In this document: one piece after another, positions 53,301 through 64,000 of the stretch | Layout of the letters: each line of letters starts with the position of its first letter | How positions within the stretch are numbered: the first letter of the stretch is position 1 | NCBI GenBank assembly: GCA_027704905.1 | Contig: CM051005.1 | Span: forward strand, 28,926,314-28,990,313 | Length of the DNA stretch: 64,000 nucleotides | Source of the DNA: Muraenolepis orangiensis | Lineage: Eukaryota > Chordata > Actinopteri > Gadiformes > Muraenolepididae | Direction of reading: 5' to 3' | Notes under the pieces: model-generated | The model's input: only the letters and a program-made list of their open reading frames with translations | The model's database searches: none | What the model was told of the DNA's origin: nothing | Translations under genes and position numbers: made by a program

Positions 53301-56300
53301 ACTGTATGACTGGTGGTTGTATATTGTATTGGGACTTTAAGTAATGGATCTGTTAGGAGTTCCCGTGACGTCATCCGCCTGAATGGCAACCTAAACAAAC
53401 TCCATACAAACAATACTTATTTCGCTCAGTAAACCCGTCAAATACAACATTTATGATAAATACTCGAAGTAAGTGGGGCAAGGTTGGGGAAAAAGGATGG
53501 AGAGTTGCAAATGAAGAACATACAGCTAGGCTTATAGGATGACAAAGCTCCATCTGAGACAACAACAACTAGCCAATATTAAATCAGAGCTAACAACGTA
53601 TATGTAAGAATAGGGGAGGCAGAGATGCAAATTGAAAGGGTGGAAGATTGCATTAAAAAACATGCTGCGAGATGATAAAAATCAATAAGAAAATAAACTA
53701 CTCGACCAACAAGAAAATCGGAAGATATACAATGTCCCTGAGGGAACAGGACTGGTATCATTTATGGAAAAGCTACGACGAGACACGCTGTGGATTCCCC
53801 AGACAGCGGAGCTCCACATCAAAAAAGCATAGCGGGTGGTCGTCCCCAGACTCTCCGGGCGCAGAGAAGACAAGAAGAGGTCCTACACACAGCTTAGGGA
53901 AAGAAGGGGGTTCTGAACGGGAGACAAATATACTTTGATCAATACTACCCACCAACAATCCTGTAAAAGTGTAAGGAAAACTCTGAAGCTATACAAGTGT
54001 TAAAGCAGAGCAAGATCCACTTCCAGATCCGACCCCGTTTCCTGCTAAACTACGAGGGTTCTATGAGGACGGGACCCGGCTCTACCAGACGGCCAGGGAG
54101 ACAACTTCAGACATGAAGGACAGAGGACTGCCTTCAGCGGCCTTCAACAACTAGCCTCCGCTAACTAGCCTCCGCTAACTGTGTGACAGCCCTCATCTCT
54201 TACAGAACATCCATACGTTTTGAATAACTTTAAGAGTGTTGGTGAGCCAAATATACAAAAAAAAAATATTAAAAATAGACGCCATATTTATCTTAAGAAA
54301 TATGTTTATTATAATTTATTTTTAGAATTCACTCATTCGTTAACTTTTCCCTGATCTGATCGATACTAATATTCAGGTTATGTTTGACAATCCCTGCTAG
54401 GATTCTAAAAAATACTTTACAGTGGACATTTACAAAAGTGAAAAGATAACAATGTGTTAAACATAAATTGGAGCATTTAGCTTCACGTTGGGTTCAGCTA
54501 CAGGTCAGTAGCGCCATAGGCCTGCCCTTATTTACGTTACTACGTGTATGGTTTTGGTTTTCTTTTTGTTCATCTGTATATATGTTCATCTAAAGTACTG
54601 CTTTGAGATCTGTGACAAACTGCCTGTGACAAACAGAAGGCATGATGTATACACTACATATATATACAGTACTGTGCTGTATAGGACTCATATTCATATA
54701 CAGTATCTGAAATACTGATGCTGAATTTCAATAAATGAATAACAGAAAATAAATGGATTTGTTAAGAAATGAACATCAACTTAATGTTGTTGACAGTTCA
54801 CATAAGCTACTCACCAGAGGAATCTGTTTTGGGGAAGATATCCTCATTGAAAAGATCATCTACAAATGAAGACACATCTGATTAATCTGAAGTTCATTTG
54901 TACAGTTGTACATAAAAATAAAAACAATGTCTTAAAATAAGACATTTAGAAGTGCAGGAAGGTTGTTTGCAGCAATCTTTTTTTCTATGTACTCATCAAA
55001 CAATGTTCTTGGCTTATTATTAAATGATATAAGTCACAAATCAAAGTAAGGAGTTAGAGACGTACGTTCAGACTGAACAAAGGGGTCTGCTTTGTAGAAG
55101 TCAAGTTGGCTGACAGGGTTGGTTGTCAGATCTTCATCACTCCTCTTCCTCTCCCCTTCCAGTCCTCTCTGGCTGTCTTCAGACCCCTTCCCCAGTCCCG
55201 GGCTCTCTTTCTGGATGAGTTCATTTTGTTAAACTTTACAAATATTTTTACACATACAAATTGTATGCATTTCCATGTGTTCTTTTAATGCCATTTACTG
55301 CAGTTTATTACATTACATATTTTAACAGAATGTATTATTTATAATGCATAATTTAGATAAGTTTGTTTATTATATTAATAGGGTTATACGTTACAACGAA
55401 TAAGTGATTGATTACATATTTAATAATAATAATATTTGTCAACTAAGATATGGGTGGTTTTCAGATGACGTCAGAGGGCTGTCTATATTTGGGTGTCGGC
55501 CATGTTGGAGCCCCTCAGTGTTAAAATCGATGTAAACATAAGCCACCATAAGCGTTCTTTTCTACTTTTTTATGGATCTTTCACAGAAAGAAACCAAGGA
55601 TGACTTGGAATATCTCGCTAAAGATATCCCAGTGCTTTCCGAGTACGCAAAATGCCTCGAAATACATATAAAGAGGAGATATTTACAAAAAATATGGCTG
55701 GTTGGTGTCGACCCCGCTAGTATCAAGATCAGTTTGAGTGTTTGACCCTGAGGGTTTGACCCTGAGTGTTTGACCCTGAGGGTTTGACCCTGAGGGTTTG
55801 ACCTTGAGTGTTTGACCCTGAGGGTTTGACCCTGAGTGTTTGGCCCTGAGGGTTTGACCCTGAGGGTTTGACCCTGAGTGATTGCCACCTCGTTTTGGAG
55901 ACCAGCTATTACACCAAACAGCAATTTAAGGCTTGGAGGCATTTAACCAAAGGGTGTCCCGGTTCGTAGCCTATGTACAACGAAATGCAACATGTTACTA
56001 TATAATACATAATAGTTATATATATATGAACATACTACTACATACTACATATATTGAGACGATACGATGTCTATATCATGTCAACTATTTATATGATTTA
56101 CTATATAGTAACATGCTCCTTTATTACTGTTATGTATTATATAGTAACGTGTTGCAATATATCTATAACTATTACCATATAGCATGTTGCTATATATATT
56201 ATTATGTTAGTCTTTTCGCGAGGTTAAGCGCAGGTTTCCAGTCCACATTCCATCCGTCCCAGCTCATAGCGGGCTGTCCCCTAACAAAATGCTTACTGCA

Positions 56301-56990
56301 AACTCTCTCTCTCTTCAGGATGTCTTTAGTTGTTGTATCATTACATTAGTCATTTAGCAGACGCTTTTATCCAAAGCGACTTACAATAGTGTGCTTCAAC
56401 AAAGGGTAGGTTAGAGAACAACTCATCACCAGAAGTCAAAAGTGCATTTCATTTCTAACATTTCTATCTCCATCTATTCATTTCTATCTCGACTTATTGC
56501 CGAAATCCAAGCTTCTCTTCTCTCTTCAGTAAGTTTTTCGAACTCTTCACCTTGATTACGTATAACAGAAGGTATGCGGAATAGTCCTACGCCGTCCTTT
56601 TACTTCCACAGCCAACTATAATACAATAAACCATGTAGTTTTCTTCACTCGAGCGTCTATATTGTGACTCTGTGTTTACGTTTGAAGGGCTCCAACATGG
56701 CGGATAGCAACCGTTGTCAAGGTTTTAGTCACGTGGGTGAAAACCAAGAATAGTTTCAAATGGCCTACTTCCTGCCTTCACAGTACATCATTGTTTCATT
56801 GTTTCATACATTTTAACTTTATTATCTTATATTCGTATGTCAACAAATAAGTGCATGTAAAAGTTGTACCATGGTAATGTTAAATGGAATGCTTTATATA
56901 TGTGGTGGTTACCTTTGGTGCATGAAGAGCCCTTTGAGCTTCTTCTGTGGTGTCTGCCAGGTTGTTATGGAAGGAGGAGCTGCTGGTCCT
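50256..56990 (-). CDS. Unidentified acidic endocytic-motif protein gene (C-terminal exons)
   Basis: Six minus-strand exons have GT..AG borders and matching phases: 56990-56913, 55210-55066, 54859-54815, 53273-52809, 52332-50555 and 50303-50256. Together they encode 852 residues to TGA. The 5' end lies further upstream. The protein is acidic, Ser/Asn/Asp/Glu-rich and probably disordered. Early exons carry AP-2-appendage type motifs: KADPFVQ, HDLFNEDIF, DVFASDPF and TDPFAAD. DPNGYELDL, two FDPYGFKL and DRYGFDL form a second repeated motif. About fifteen NQE(V/L)L units and seven DPDTSNSPN units follow. The C-terminus is proline-rich (RPVRPPRPSLR), then AKGTAQSQTRGIDLK. This composition fits a clathrin-adaptor-binding scaffold; that is inference. 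I do not recognise the gene. Confidence 0.78.
50555..52332 (-). CDS. Large exon of minus-strand gene
   Basis: Acceptor TTCTTCTTGTAG, donor GTAAGT. The 1,778-nt exon encodes about 593 residues. In order: LTEYSSELLPFGADPDTIMS; an acidic stretch with two FDPYGFKL and one FDRYGFDL; a degenerate repeat of about 12 residues with NQEVLE/NQELLD; seven copies of a 10-residue DPDTSNSPN-type unit; a Ser/Thr-rich stretch; and a Pro/Val-rich end (PVEPVEPMQPVQPARPV). Length and open frame over non-tandem parts, plus phase agreement, argue for real coding sequence. Confidence 0.85.
50957..51175 (-). repeat. 30-bp coding minisatellite
   Basis: Seven near-identical 30-bp units, GTTAGATGTGTCGGGGTCAG plus GGTTAGGGCT on plus. 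They encode a 10-residue repeat. The unit contains GGTTAGGG, a telomere-like hexamer by chance or by selection. Length changes would stay in frame. Confidence 0.95.
52809..53273 (-). CDS. Exon of minus-strand gene (DPF motifs)
   Basis: Acceptor TTTTGCACTAG, donor G|GTAAAT. It encodes 155 residues starting VFASDPFKGTDPFAADILFP. Then come an acidic stretch (FPDEDSDIEISYSHEDLDTI), SDPNGYELDLAAGSPPSDIE and ELSLASLTGE. Phases are 2 in and 1 out, agreeing with both neighbours. Confidence 0.85.
53520..54140 (+). mobile_element. L1/Tx1-like ORF1 fragment in intron
   Basis: Plus-strand remnants read ENRKIYNVPEGTGLVSFMEK, PQTAELHIKKA, RVVVPRLSGRRED, then DQYYPPTIL-like and FYEDGTRLYQTARETT in shifted frames. 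This is the RRM and C-terminal domain order of L1-type ORF1. Stops and shifts make it dead. It lies antisense within the unidentified minus-strand gene. Confidence 0.65.
54141..54814. other. Intron, no feature recognised
   Basis: A/T-rich intronic DNA of the minus-strand gene. Confidence 0.4.
54815..54859 (-). CDS. 45-nt exon of minus-strand gene
   Basis: Acceptor TCATTTGTAG, donor GTGAGT. It encodes DLFNEDIFPKTDSS (phase 1 in, phase 1 out). It is short but in frame with both neighbours. It contains a DLF/DIF-type acidic-phenylalanine motif. Confidence 0.8.
55066..55210 (-). CDS. Exon of minus-strand gene
   Basis: Acceptor AACTCATCCAG, donor GTACGT. Its 145 nt encode KESPGLGKGSEDSQRGLEGE, RKRSDEDLTTNPVSQLDFY and KADPFVQSE. 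Phases are 0 in and 1 out. Confidence 0.8.
55738..55882. repeat. 14-bp minisatellite in intron
   Basis: About ten copies of GGGTTTGACCCTGA with AGTGTTTGACCCTGA variants. It lies in an intron of the minus-strand gene. Confidence 0.93.
56340..56410 (+). mobile_element. SINE/LINE core fragment
   Basis: CATTTAGCAGACGCTTTTAT followed by CCAAAGCGACTTACA is a core sequence very common in fish retroposon tails. Only about 60 bp is present. Confidence 0.6.
56913..56990 (-). CDS. Exon of minus-strand gene
   Basis: Acceptor GTGTGTGTAG, donor GTAACC. Its 78 nt encode RTSSSSFHNNLADTTEEAQR and ALHAPK, phase 0 at both ends. It is in frame with the 55210-55066 exon. Confidence 0.72.
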
Positions 56991-57319
56991 CTACACACAC
57001 ACACCAACAGGGGAACATTAGTTCATTATTTCAATAATGAAGGAACCATGTCGCTTTGCTTTCCTTTCCAAATAGTTTGTATTGGTTTTATAGCAGATCA
57101 ATAAGATGTAAACAGGAAAAGACAGTTTGAGAACAATACCCCCCTCCCTCATTCCAACTGGCAGTTTATAACAATGAAAATTAATATGAAAAACACAAAT
57201 AAACTTATACATAGATCATAGATTATATAGATCATAACAAATCATAATAATAATGAAAAAGGCTCAAGAGTACCTGGCTATAATGAGTTAAATGTTGGAA
57301 GTCAAGGGCACCATCCAGC

Positions 57320-60180
57320 TAAGGCTCCACCACAAGAAGCCATCCCAGACCCTCTAGAACCTACCCTCTGATCCCCAGACCCTCTAGAACCTACCCTCTG
57401 ATCCCAGACCCTATAGAACTCACCCTCTGATCCCAGACCCTATAGAACCTACCCTCTGATCCCAGACCCTCTAGAACCTACCCTCTGATCCCAGACCCTC
57501 TAGAACCTACCCTCTGATCCCAGACCCTATAGAACTCACCCTCTGATCCCAGACCCTATAGAACTCACCCTCTGATCCCAGACCCTATAGAACCCACCCT
57601 CTGATCCCCAGACCCTATAGAACTCACCCTCTGATCCCCAGACCCTACAGAACTCACCCTCTGATCCAGACCCTATAGAACCCACCCTCTGATCCCCAGA
57701 CCCTATATAACTCACCCTCTGATCCCAGACCCTATAGAACTCACCCTCTGATCCCCAGACCTTATAGAACTCACCCTCTGATCCCAGACCCTATAGAACT
57801 CACCCTCTGATCCCAGACCCTATAGAACTCACCCTCTGATCCCAGACCCTATAGAACTCACCCTCTGATCCCAGACCCTCTAGAACCTACCCTCTGATCC
57901 CAGACCCTCTAGAACCTACCCTCTGATCCCAGACCCTATAGAACTCACCCTCTGATCCCCAGACCCTATAGAACTCACCCTCTGTTCCCAGACCCTATAG
58001 AACTCACCCTCTGATCCCAGACCCTATAGAACTCACCCTCTGATCCCCAGACCTTATAGAACTCACCCTCTGATCCCCAGACCCTATATAACTCACCCTC
58101 TGATCCCAGACCCTAGAGAACTAGACCCTATAGAACTCACCCTCTGATCCCCAGACCCTAGATAACTAGACCCTATAGAACTCACCCTCTGATCCCAGAC
58201 CCTATAGAACTCACCCTCTGATCCCCAGACCCTATAGAACTCACCCTCTGATCTCCAGACCCTATATAACTCACCCTCTGATCCCAGACCCTAGAGAACT
58301 AGACCCTATAGAACTCACCCTCTGATCCCCAGACCCTATAGAACCCACCCTCTGATCCCCAGACCCTATATAACTCACCCTCTGATCCCAGACCCTATAG
58401 AACTCACCCTCTGATCCCCAGACCTTATAGAACTCACCCTCTGATCCCAGACCCTATAGAACTCACCCTCTGATCCCAGACCCTATAGAACTCACCCTCT
58501 GATCCCAGACCCTATAGAACTCACCCTCTGATCCCAGACCCTATAGAACCTACCCTCTGATCCCAGACCCTCTAGAACCTACCCTCTGATCCCAGACCCT
58601 ATAGAACTCACCCTCTGATCCCAGACCCTATAGAACTCACCCTCTGATCCCCAGACCCTATAGAACTCACCCTCTGTTCCCAGACCCTATAGAACTCACC
58701 CTCTGATCCCAGACCCTATAGAACTCACCCTCTGATCCCCAGACCTTATAGAACTCACCCTCTGATCCCCAGACCCTATATAACTCACCCTCTGATCCCA
58801 GACCCTAGAGAACTAGACCCTATAGAACTCACCCTCTGATCCCCAGACCCTAGATAACTAGACCCTATAGAACTCACCCTCTGATCCCAGACCCTAGAGA
58901 ACTAGACCCTATAGAACTCACCCTCTGATCCCCAGACCCTATAGAACTCACCCTCTGATCTCCAGACCCTATAGAACTCAGCCTCTGATCCCAGACCCTA
59001 GAGAACTAGACCCTATAGAACTCACCCTCTGATCCCAGACCCTCTAGAACTCACCCTCTGATCCCAGACCCTATAGAACTCACCCTCTGATCCCAGACCC
59101 TATAAAACTCACCCTCTGATCCCAGACCCTATAGAACTCACCCTCTGATCCCAGACCCTAGAGAACTAGACCCTATAGAACTCACCCTCTGATCCCCAGA
59201 CCCTATAGAACTCACCCTCTGATCTCCAGACCCTATAGAACTCAGCCTCTGATCCCAGACCCTAGAGAACTAGACCCTATAGAACTCACCCTCTGATCCC
59301 AGACCCTATAGAACTCACCCTCTGATCCCCAGACCCTATAGAACTCACCCTCTGATCCCAGACCCTATAAAACTCACCCTCTGATCCCAGACCCTATAGA
59401 ACTCACCCTCTGATCCCCAGACCCTATAGAACTCACCCTCTGATCCCAGACCCTATAGAACTCACCCTCTGATCCCCAGACCCTCTAGAACTTACCCTCT
59501 GATCCCAGACCCTATAGAACTCACCCTCTGATCCCCAGACCCTCTAGAACTTACCCTCTTATCCCAGACCCTATAGAACTCACCCTCTGATCCCTAGACC
59601 CTATAGAACTCACCCTCTGATCCCCAGACCCTATAGAACTCACCCTCTGATCTCCAGACCCTATAGAACTCAGCCTCTGATCCCAGACCCTAGAGAACTA
59701 GACCCTATAGAACTCACCCTCTGATCCCAGACCCTCTAGAACTCACCCTCTGATCCCAGACCCTCTAGAACTCACCCTCTGATCCCAGACCCTATAGAAC
59801 TCACCCTCTGATCCCCAGAACCTATAGAACTCACCCTCTGATCCCAGACCCTATAAAACTCACCCTCTGATCCCAGACCCTATAGAACTCACCCTCTGAT
59901 CCCCAGACCCTATAGAACTCACCCTCTGATCCCAGACCCTATAGAACTCACCCTCTGATCCCCAGACCCTCTAGAACTTACCCTCTGATCCCAGACCCTA
60001 TAGAACTCACCCTCTGATCCCCAGACCCTCTAGAACTTACCCTCTTATCCCAGACCCTATAGAACTCACCCTCTGATCCCTAGACCCTATAGAACTCACC
60101 CTCTGATCCCAGACCCTATAGAACTCACCCTCTGATCCCAGACCCTATAGAACTCACCCTCTGATCCCAGACCCTATAGA
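57320..60180. repeat. 29-bp satellite with higher-order duplications
   Basis: About 2.86 kb of the unit GATCCCAGACCCTATAGAAC plus TCACCCTCT, with a 30-bp variant (extra C) and a longer one containing CTAGAGAACTAGACC. Larger blocks are duplicated. The rare variant CTCTGTTCCC recurs at 57980 and 58672 (692 bp apart), and CTCTTATCCC at 59556 and 60042 (486 bp apart). Confidence 0.95.
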
Positions 60181-60880
60181 ACTCACCCTCTAATCCCAGA
60201 CCCTAGAGAACTCACCCTCTGATCTCCAGACGCTAGAGAACTCACCCTCTGATCTCCAGACCCTATAGAGCTCACCCTCTGATCTCCAGACCCTATAGAA
60301 CCCACTCTCTGATCTCCAGACCCTATAGAACCTACTCTCTGATCTCCAGACCCTATAGAACCTACTCTCTGATCTCCAGACCCTATAGAACCCACTCTCT
60401 GATCTCCAGACCCTATAGAACCCACTCTCTGATCTCCAGACCCTATAGAACCTACTCTCTGATCTCCAGACCCTATAGAACCTACTCTCTGATCTCCAGA
60501 CCCTATAGAACCCACTCTCTGATCTCCAGACCCACTCTCTGATCTCCAGACCCTATAGAACCTACTCTCTGATCTCCAGACCCTATAGAACCCACTCTCT
60601 GATCTCCAGACCCTATAGAACCTACTCTCTGATCTCCAGACCCTATAGAACCCACTCTCTGATCTCCAGACCCTATAGAACCTACTCTCTGATCTCCAGA
60701 CCCTAGAGAACTCACCCTCTGATCTCCAGACGCTAGAGAACTCACCCTCTGATCTCCAGACGCTAGAGAACTCACCCTCTGATCTCCAGACGCTAGAGAA
60801 CTCACCCTCTGATCTCCAGACCCTATAGAACCCACTCTCTGATCTCCAGACCCTATAGAACCTACTCTCTGATCTCCCAA
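60181..60880. repeat. 30-bp satellite block, related
   Basis: About 23 copies of the related 30-bp unit GATCTCCAGACCCTATAGAA plus CCTACTCTCT, more uniform than the neighbouring 29-bp block. It gives long in-frame minus ORFs by unit length alone. Confidence 0.94.
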
Positions 60881-61614
60881 ATGAGTGTACATTTTCTCTA
60901 ACTTTAGACATTGAGGACATGAGGTCTGTGAGCCAGTGGGAGTGAGTGGGTAGGGTGGGCCATCGGGCCAGAAGGGAGGCCAAGGAACATCACGCATGGC
61001 CCTCGGAAACCCCTCCTCCTCAGCCACCCCAAAGCGCAATGACATTATGTTATGTTATGTTCTATAAGGCAGTCCAGAGTCTGGGAGAGGGTCTGAAATA
61101 CCTCTTTCCAAAACATCTCATGTATCATGTGGCTCTGGGGCCATTGCATTGGTCACAGTTAGAGCTAAGCTCTGGATACATTTGAGATGGGTTTTTTTTG
61201 GACATTTGGGCTCTATGCACAACTTTGAATTGAATCAGGGAGTGATGAGCACACACAGAGGAGGAGTGCACCTGTTTAAGGATGGCATCCCAAAGAACAT
61301 TACACAGTGATGGGCCATGTCCCGTTCCCAGGCTATTTAGATGTTATTTAAAGGAGTGCATTCAAGTCCTGATATAAGACAGATATTGACCTCCTTGCAA
61401 GTGGTTGAAGCGAGAGGAGGCCATCAACAGGGTTATCAGCAGGCGTGTGTGGGAAGCAGGGTATTTGGCACCGTACATAATGTCTAGCTTGCAAATATCT
61501 AAAGAAGTCGGTCGCTGGCAGGTTGAACGTCTTAGATGAGTCATCGAGGCAAAACAGCTGTTTTTAAAGGATTCTATGCATTTTCTGTTCTATTCCTGAA
61601 ATGTAGCATTCTGC
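60881..61614. other. No gene recognised
   Basis: Mixed-composition sequence right of the satellite. Short open frames show no domain or splice support. Confidence 0.35.
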
Positions 61615-61827
61615 ATGAATGGAGGGAAAATAAGGTTAGAAGCTATGGGGCTCAGAAGAGAGGACTACTGTAAACCCAAACTTCTCCTGAACCGGGCCCA
61701 CACCCTCAAGGAGTGGGCGCACAACCGCACCTCCACCAGCCGACACGGGGAGAAGAGGGAGCTCCTGCGTTCATCCTCCACATTGTGTATTTATGGTTGG
61801 GTACATTGTGTCCTCGTTCATTGGTGA
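61615..61827 (+). other. Possible conserved coding fragment
   Basis: A plus-strand frame reads AMGLRREDYCKPKLLLNRAH and TLKEWAHNRTSTSRHGEKRE. The composition looks protein-like rather than random and no tandem repeat explains it. It has no clear splice sites. It could be an isolated exon, a decayed pseudogene or chance. I do not recognise it. Confidence 0.2.
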
Positions 61828-61879
61828 CATTCTAGTAGAACGATGCATCACTGCAGATCAGCAGGACTTGTTTGAAATG

Positions 61880-62005
61880 ATCCAGACTGGCTCCTCAGGT
61901 CCAGACTGGCTCCTCAGGTCCAGAACGGCTCCTCAGGTCCAGACTGGCTCCTCAGGTCCAGACTGGCTCCTCAGGTCCAGACTGGCTCCTCAGGTCCAGA
62001 CTGGG
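61880..62005. repeat. 19-bp minisatellite
   Basis: About six to seven copies of CTGGCTCCTCAGGTCCAGA, one with AACGG in place of ACTGG. Confidence 0.93.
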
Positions 62006-62501
62006 TCAGGGGACCGTTTAGGGCAACGGAACCAGCATTTTTTTTTGATTTCTGGTCCTGTACTGTGAACTTGGCAAAAAAGTATTCTAGAGTCTTCTAG
62101 TCTTCTAGAACTAAAGTAATACCATGAATGCCAGAGATATTTAGTGTTACAGATGTAATTATGAATTAGTTATGCTCATTTATATTTAGAGTGCTGCTGG
62201 TACTGCCAAGAACAGAGACATGCAGCATTCCAAAAACTCTCCTGTGCAAAAATGAGTGATATAACTGAAACACTGAGAACATGTGTGCTATATCAAATCT
62301 TCTATTCTCCTTTCCAAGCTCTTTCAGTTTGACCTGTACGCAGAATGAAGATGTTTCCCCTCACTGGATTTATATTTCAACATCTACTCTAACAAAGCTC
62401 TTCTTATGCAGATGCACTTTGAAAGTATATTTTGTAATGTACATGAAGAAACTGTAAACACATGGACAGTACGGGATGACATCATCCTGTATGTAGTGTA
62501 C

Positions 62502-62659
62502 CATGATGAAGTCAGCGTAAGCCGGCAGTGATTGGCTTCTGCCCCAGGGCCTCATGGGAAGCGGGTCCTCGTCGGTGGTGTCTGCTGGAGATGTGGACTG
62601 GTCCAGCTGGCTGTCTGGAGTGGCCGCCCTCCAGACAGAGAGCAGAGAGCGTGCTCCTC
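62502..62659 (-). CDS. Candidate upstream exon of minus-strand gene
   Basis: Acceptor ATTCCTGGTGTGCAG, weaker donor GTACAC. The frame reads QLDQSTSPADTTDEDPLPMR then PWGRSQSLPAYADFIM and ends in phase 0. The exon at 56990 starts in phase 0. The acidic/Ser-rich style suits the same gene. The donor is poor and 5.5 kb with a satellite intervenes, so this is tentative. Confidence 0.4.
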
Positions 62660-62865
62660 CTGCACACCAGGAATGGAGAATGGATTTATGGGTTTTGGAT
62701 TAAATGAAAGACAAACTAGGTTTTGTACATCTTTCTGCGCATTACATTATATATTCTGTTTCTTTCAGACCAATCCACATATCATCGTCATTTATAGTTG
62801 AAATTAAACCATAATCTGTTATGTTTTTTTGGTCTACCACTTCCTCCCTCTGACATGATATAGAT

Positions 62866-64000
62866 TGTCATTGTGATTATTTGTATTACTATTATCATTA
62901 TTGTCGTGATTATTACTATTATTATAATAATAATTATTCTTATTATCATTATTATCACTATTATTATAATAATAATTATTCTTATTATCATTATTATCAC
63001 TATTATTATTATTATTATCATAATTATGGTTGTTATTATTATTATTATTAATATAGTTATGATTATTGTTATTGTTATAATTATTATAATAATAATACTT
63101 ATTAGTAGTAGTAGTATTATTATTATTATTATTAGTAGTAGTAGTAGTATTGTATTGTATAGTAGTAGTAATAGTAGTATGGTATTGATATTAGTATAGT
63201 AGTAGTAGCAGTAATATTGTATTGTATAGTAGTATAGTAGTAGTAGTAGTATTGTATAATAATAGTAGTAGTAATAGTATTGTATTGATAGTATAGTAGT
63301 AGTAGCAGTAGAATTGTATTGTATAGTAGTATAGTTGTATAATAGTAGTAGTAGTAGTAGTATTGTATTGTATAGTAGTAGTAGAAGTAGTAGTAGTATT
63401 GTATTGTATAGTAGTAGTAGTAATAGTAGTAGTAGTATTGTATTGTAAAGAAGTATAGTAGTATAGTAGTAGTAGTAGTCTTGTATTGTATAGTAGTAGT
63501 AGTAGTAGTATTAGTAGTAATGAATTGTATAGTAGTTTACTAGTATAGTAGTAGAAGTAGTATTGTATTGTATAGTAGTAGTATAGTACAGTAGTAGTAT
63601 AGTAGTATAGTACTACTAGTAGTAATAGTATAGTAGTAGTATAGTAGTAGTAGTATTGTAGTAGTGTAGTTTAGTAGTAGTATAGTATATTAGTAGTATA
63701 GTATATTAGTAGTATAGTATAGTAGTATAGTATTGTAGTAGTATAGTAATAGTATAGTAGTAGTATAGTATAGTAGTAGTATAGTAGTAGTAGTATATTA
63801 GTAGTAGTATAGTATAGTACAGTAGTAGTATAGTATATTAGTAGTAGTAGTATAGTAGTATTATAGTAGTAGTATAGTATTGTAGTAGTAGTATAGTAGT
63901 ATTGTAGTAGTGTAGTGTAGTAGTAGTATATTAGTAGTAGTAGTATAGTATAGTAGTAGTATAGTATTGTAGTAGTATAGTAGTAGTAGTAGTAGTAGTA
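62866..64000. repeat. Trinucleotide tract (TTA/TAG/ATA)
   Basis: To about 63100 the sequence is mostly ATT/ATC-type triplets. From there to the window end TAG repeats dominate (AGTAGTAGTATAGTAGTAG), broken by TATTGTATTGTATAG. The tract continues beyond the window. Confidence 0.93.

Noticed and set aside
57320..60880. CRISPR-like array
   Set aside because: Units are contiguous with no unique spacers of constant size, and the setting is a vertebrate genome with split genes.
60183..61045. Long minus frames with WRSESRFYRV-type repeats
   Set aside because: They come from 30-bp satellite units, with no non-repetitive coding part beyond short tails.

Overview
The window looks like part of a teleost fish chromosome. 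It has split genes with GT..AG introns, fish-type non-LTR retrotransposons (Rex3/RTE, L2, CR1/L2-like, L1/Tx1), a Ty3/gypsy chromodomain element, tRNA-derived SINEs, a Tc1/mariner-like element, and very abundant tandem repeats. I see no bacterial or CRISPR features. Only two host genes can be supported; most of the remaining DNA is transposon-derived or satellite.

Host gene 1 (+ strand, 13286-42349) is coagulation factor III / tissue factor (f3). Seven coding exons join in phase to give a predicted 317-residue type I membrane protein with the conserved cysteines and factor VII-contact positions. Its introns are inflated by a full-length L1/Tx1 (14148-19928), a fold-back element carrying nested transposons (22035-24254), a 2.2 kb 12-bp satellite, a Ty3/gypsy element (36438-38777) and a CR1/L2-like LINE (about 38995-41422). 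The exon that is single in human F3 is split here by a 10.3 kb intron.

Host gene 2 (- strand, 50256-56990, probably starting further upstream) is a multi-exon gene for an acidic, low-complexity protein. It carries DPF and other AP-2-like endocytic motifs, repeated DPYGFKL motifs, about fifteen NQE-type repeats and a coding 30-bp minisatellite. I could not name it. A 3.5 kb satellite of 29-30 bp units lies upstream of its first well-supported exon.

Layout: 1-445 is a 7-bp array and retroposon tail. 414-3935 is a 27-bp satellite with inverted arms. 3893-6003 is a CR1/L2-like LINE. 7915-8855 is a polypyrimidine satellite. 9123-10745 is an LTR-like element with a nested LINE. 11-13 kb holds microsatellites and the f3 5' region. 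13.3-42.6 kb is f3. 42.6-45.5 kb holds two more copies of the LTR-like element and a CpG-rich repeat ORF. 45.6-47.65 kb is a Rex3 with a long open frame. 47.7-50.2 kb is quiet intergenic DNA. 50.2-57 kb is gene 2, followed by satellite to 60.9 kb. 62.9-64 kb is a trinucleotide tract.

The main theme is repeated birth of minisatellites inside existing sequence: L1 endonuclease, Rex3, L2, the fold-back arm, LTRs, the f3 cytoplasmic tail and the gene 2 C-terminal region. I found no new multi-gene system. The strongest leads are the split f3 exon, the frame-cycling f3 tail repeat, the inverted 27-bp satellite and the unidentified minus-strand gene.
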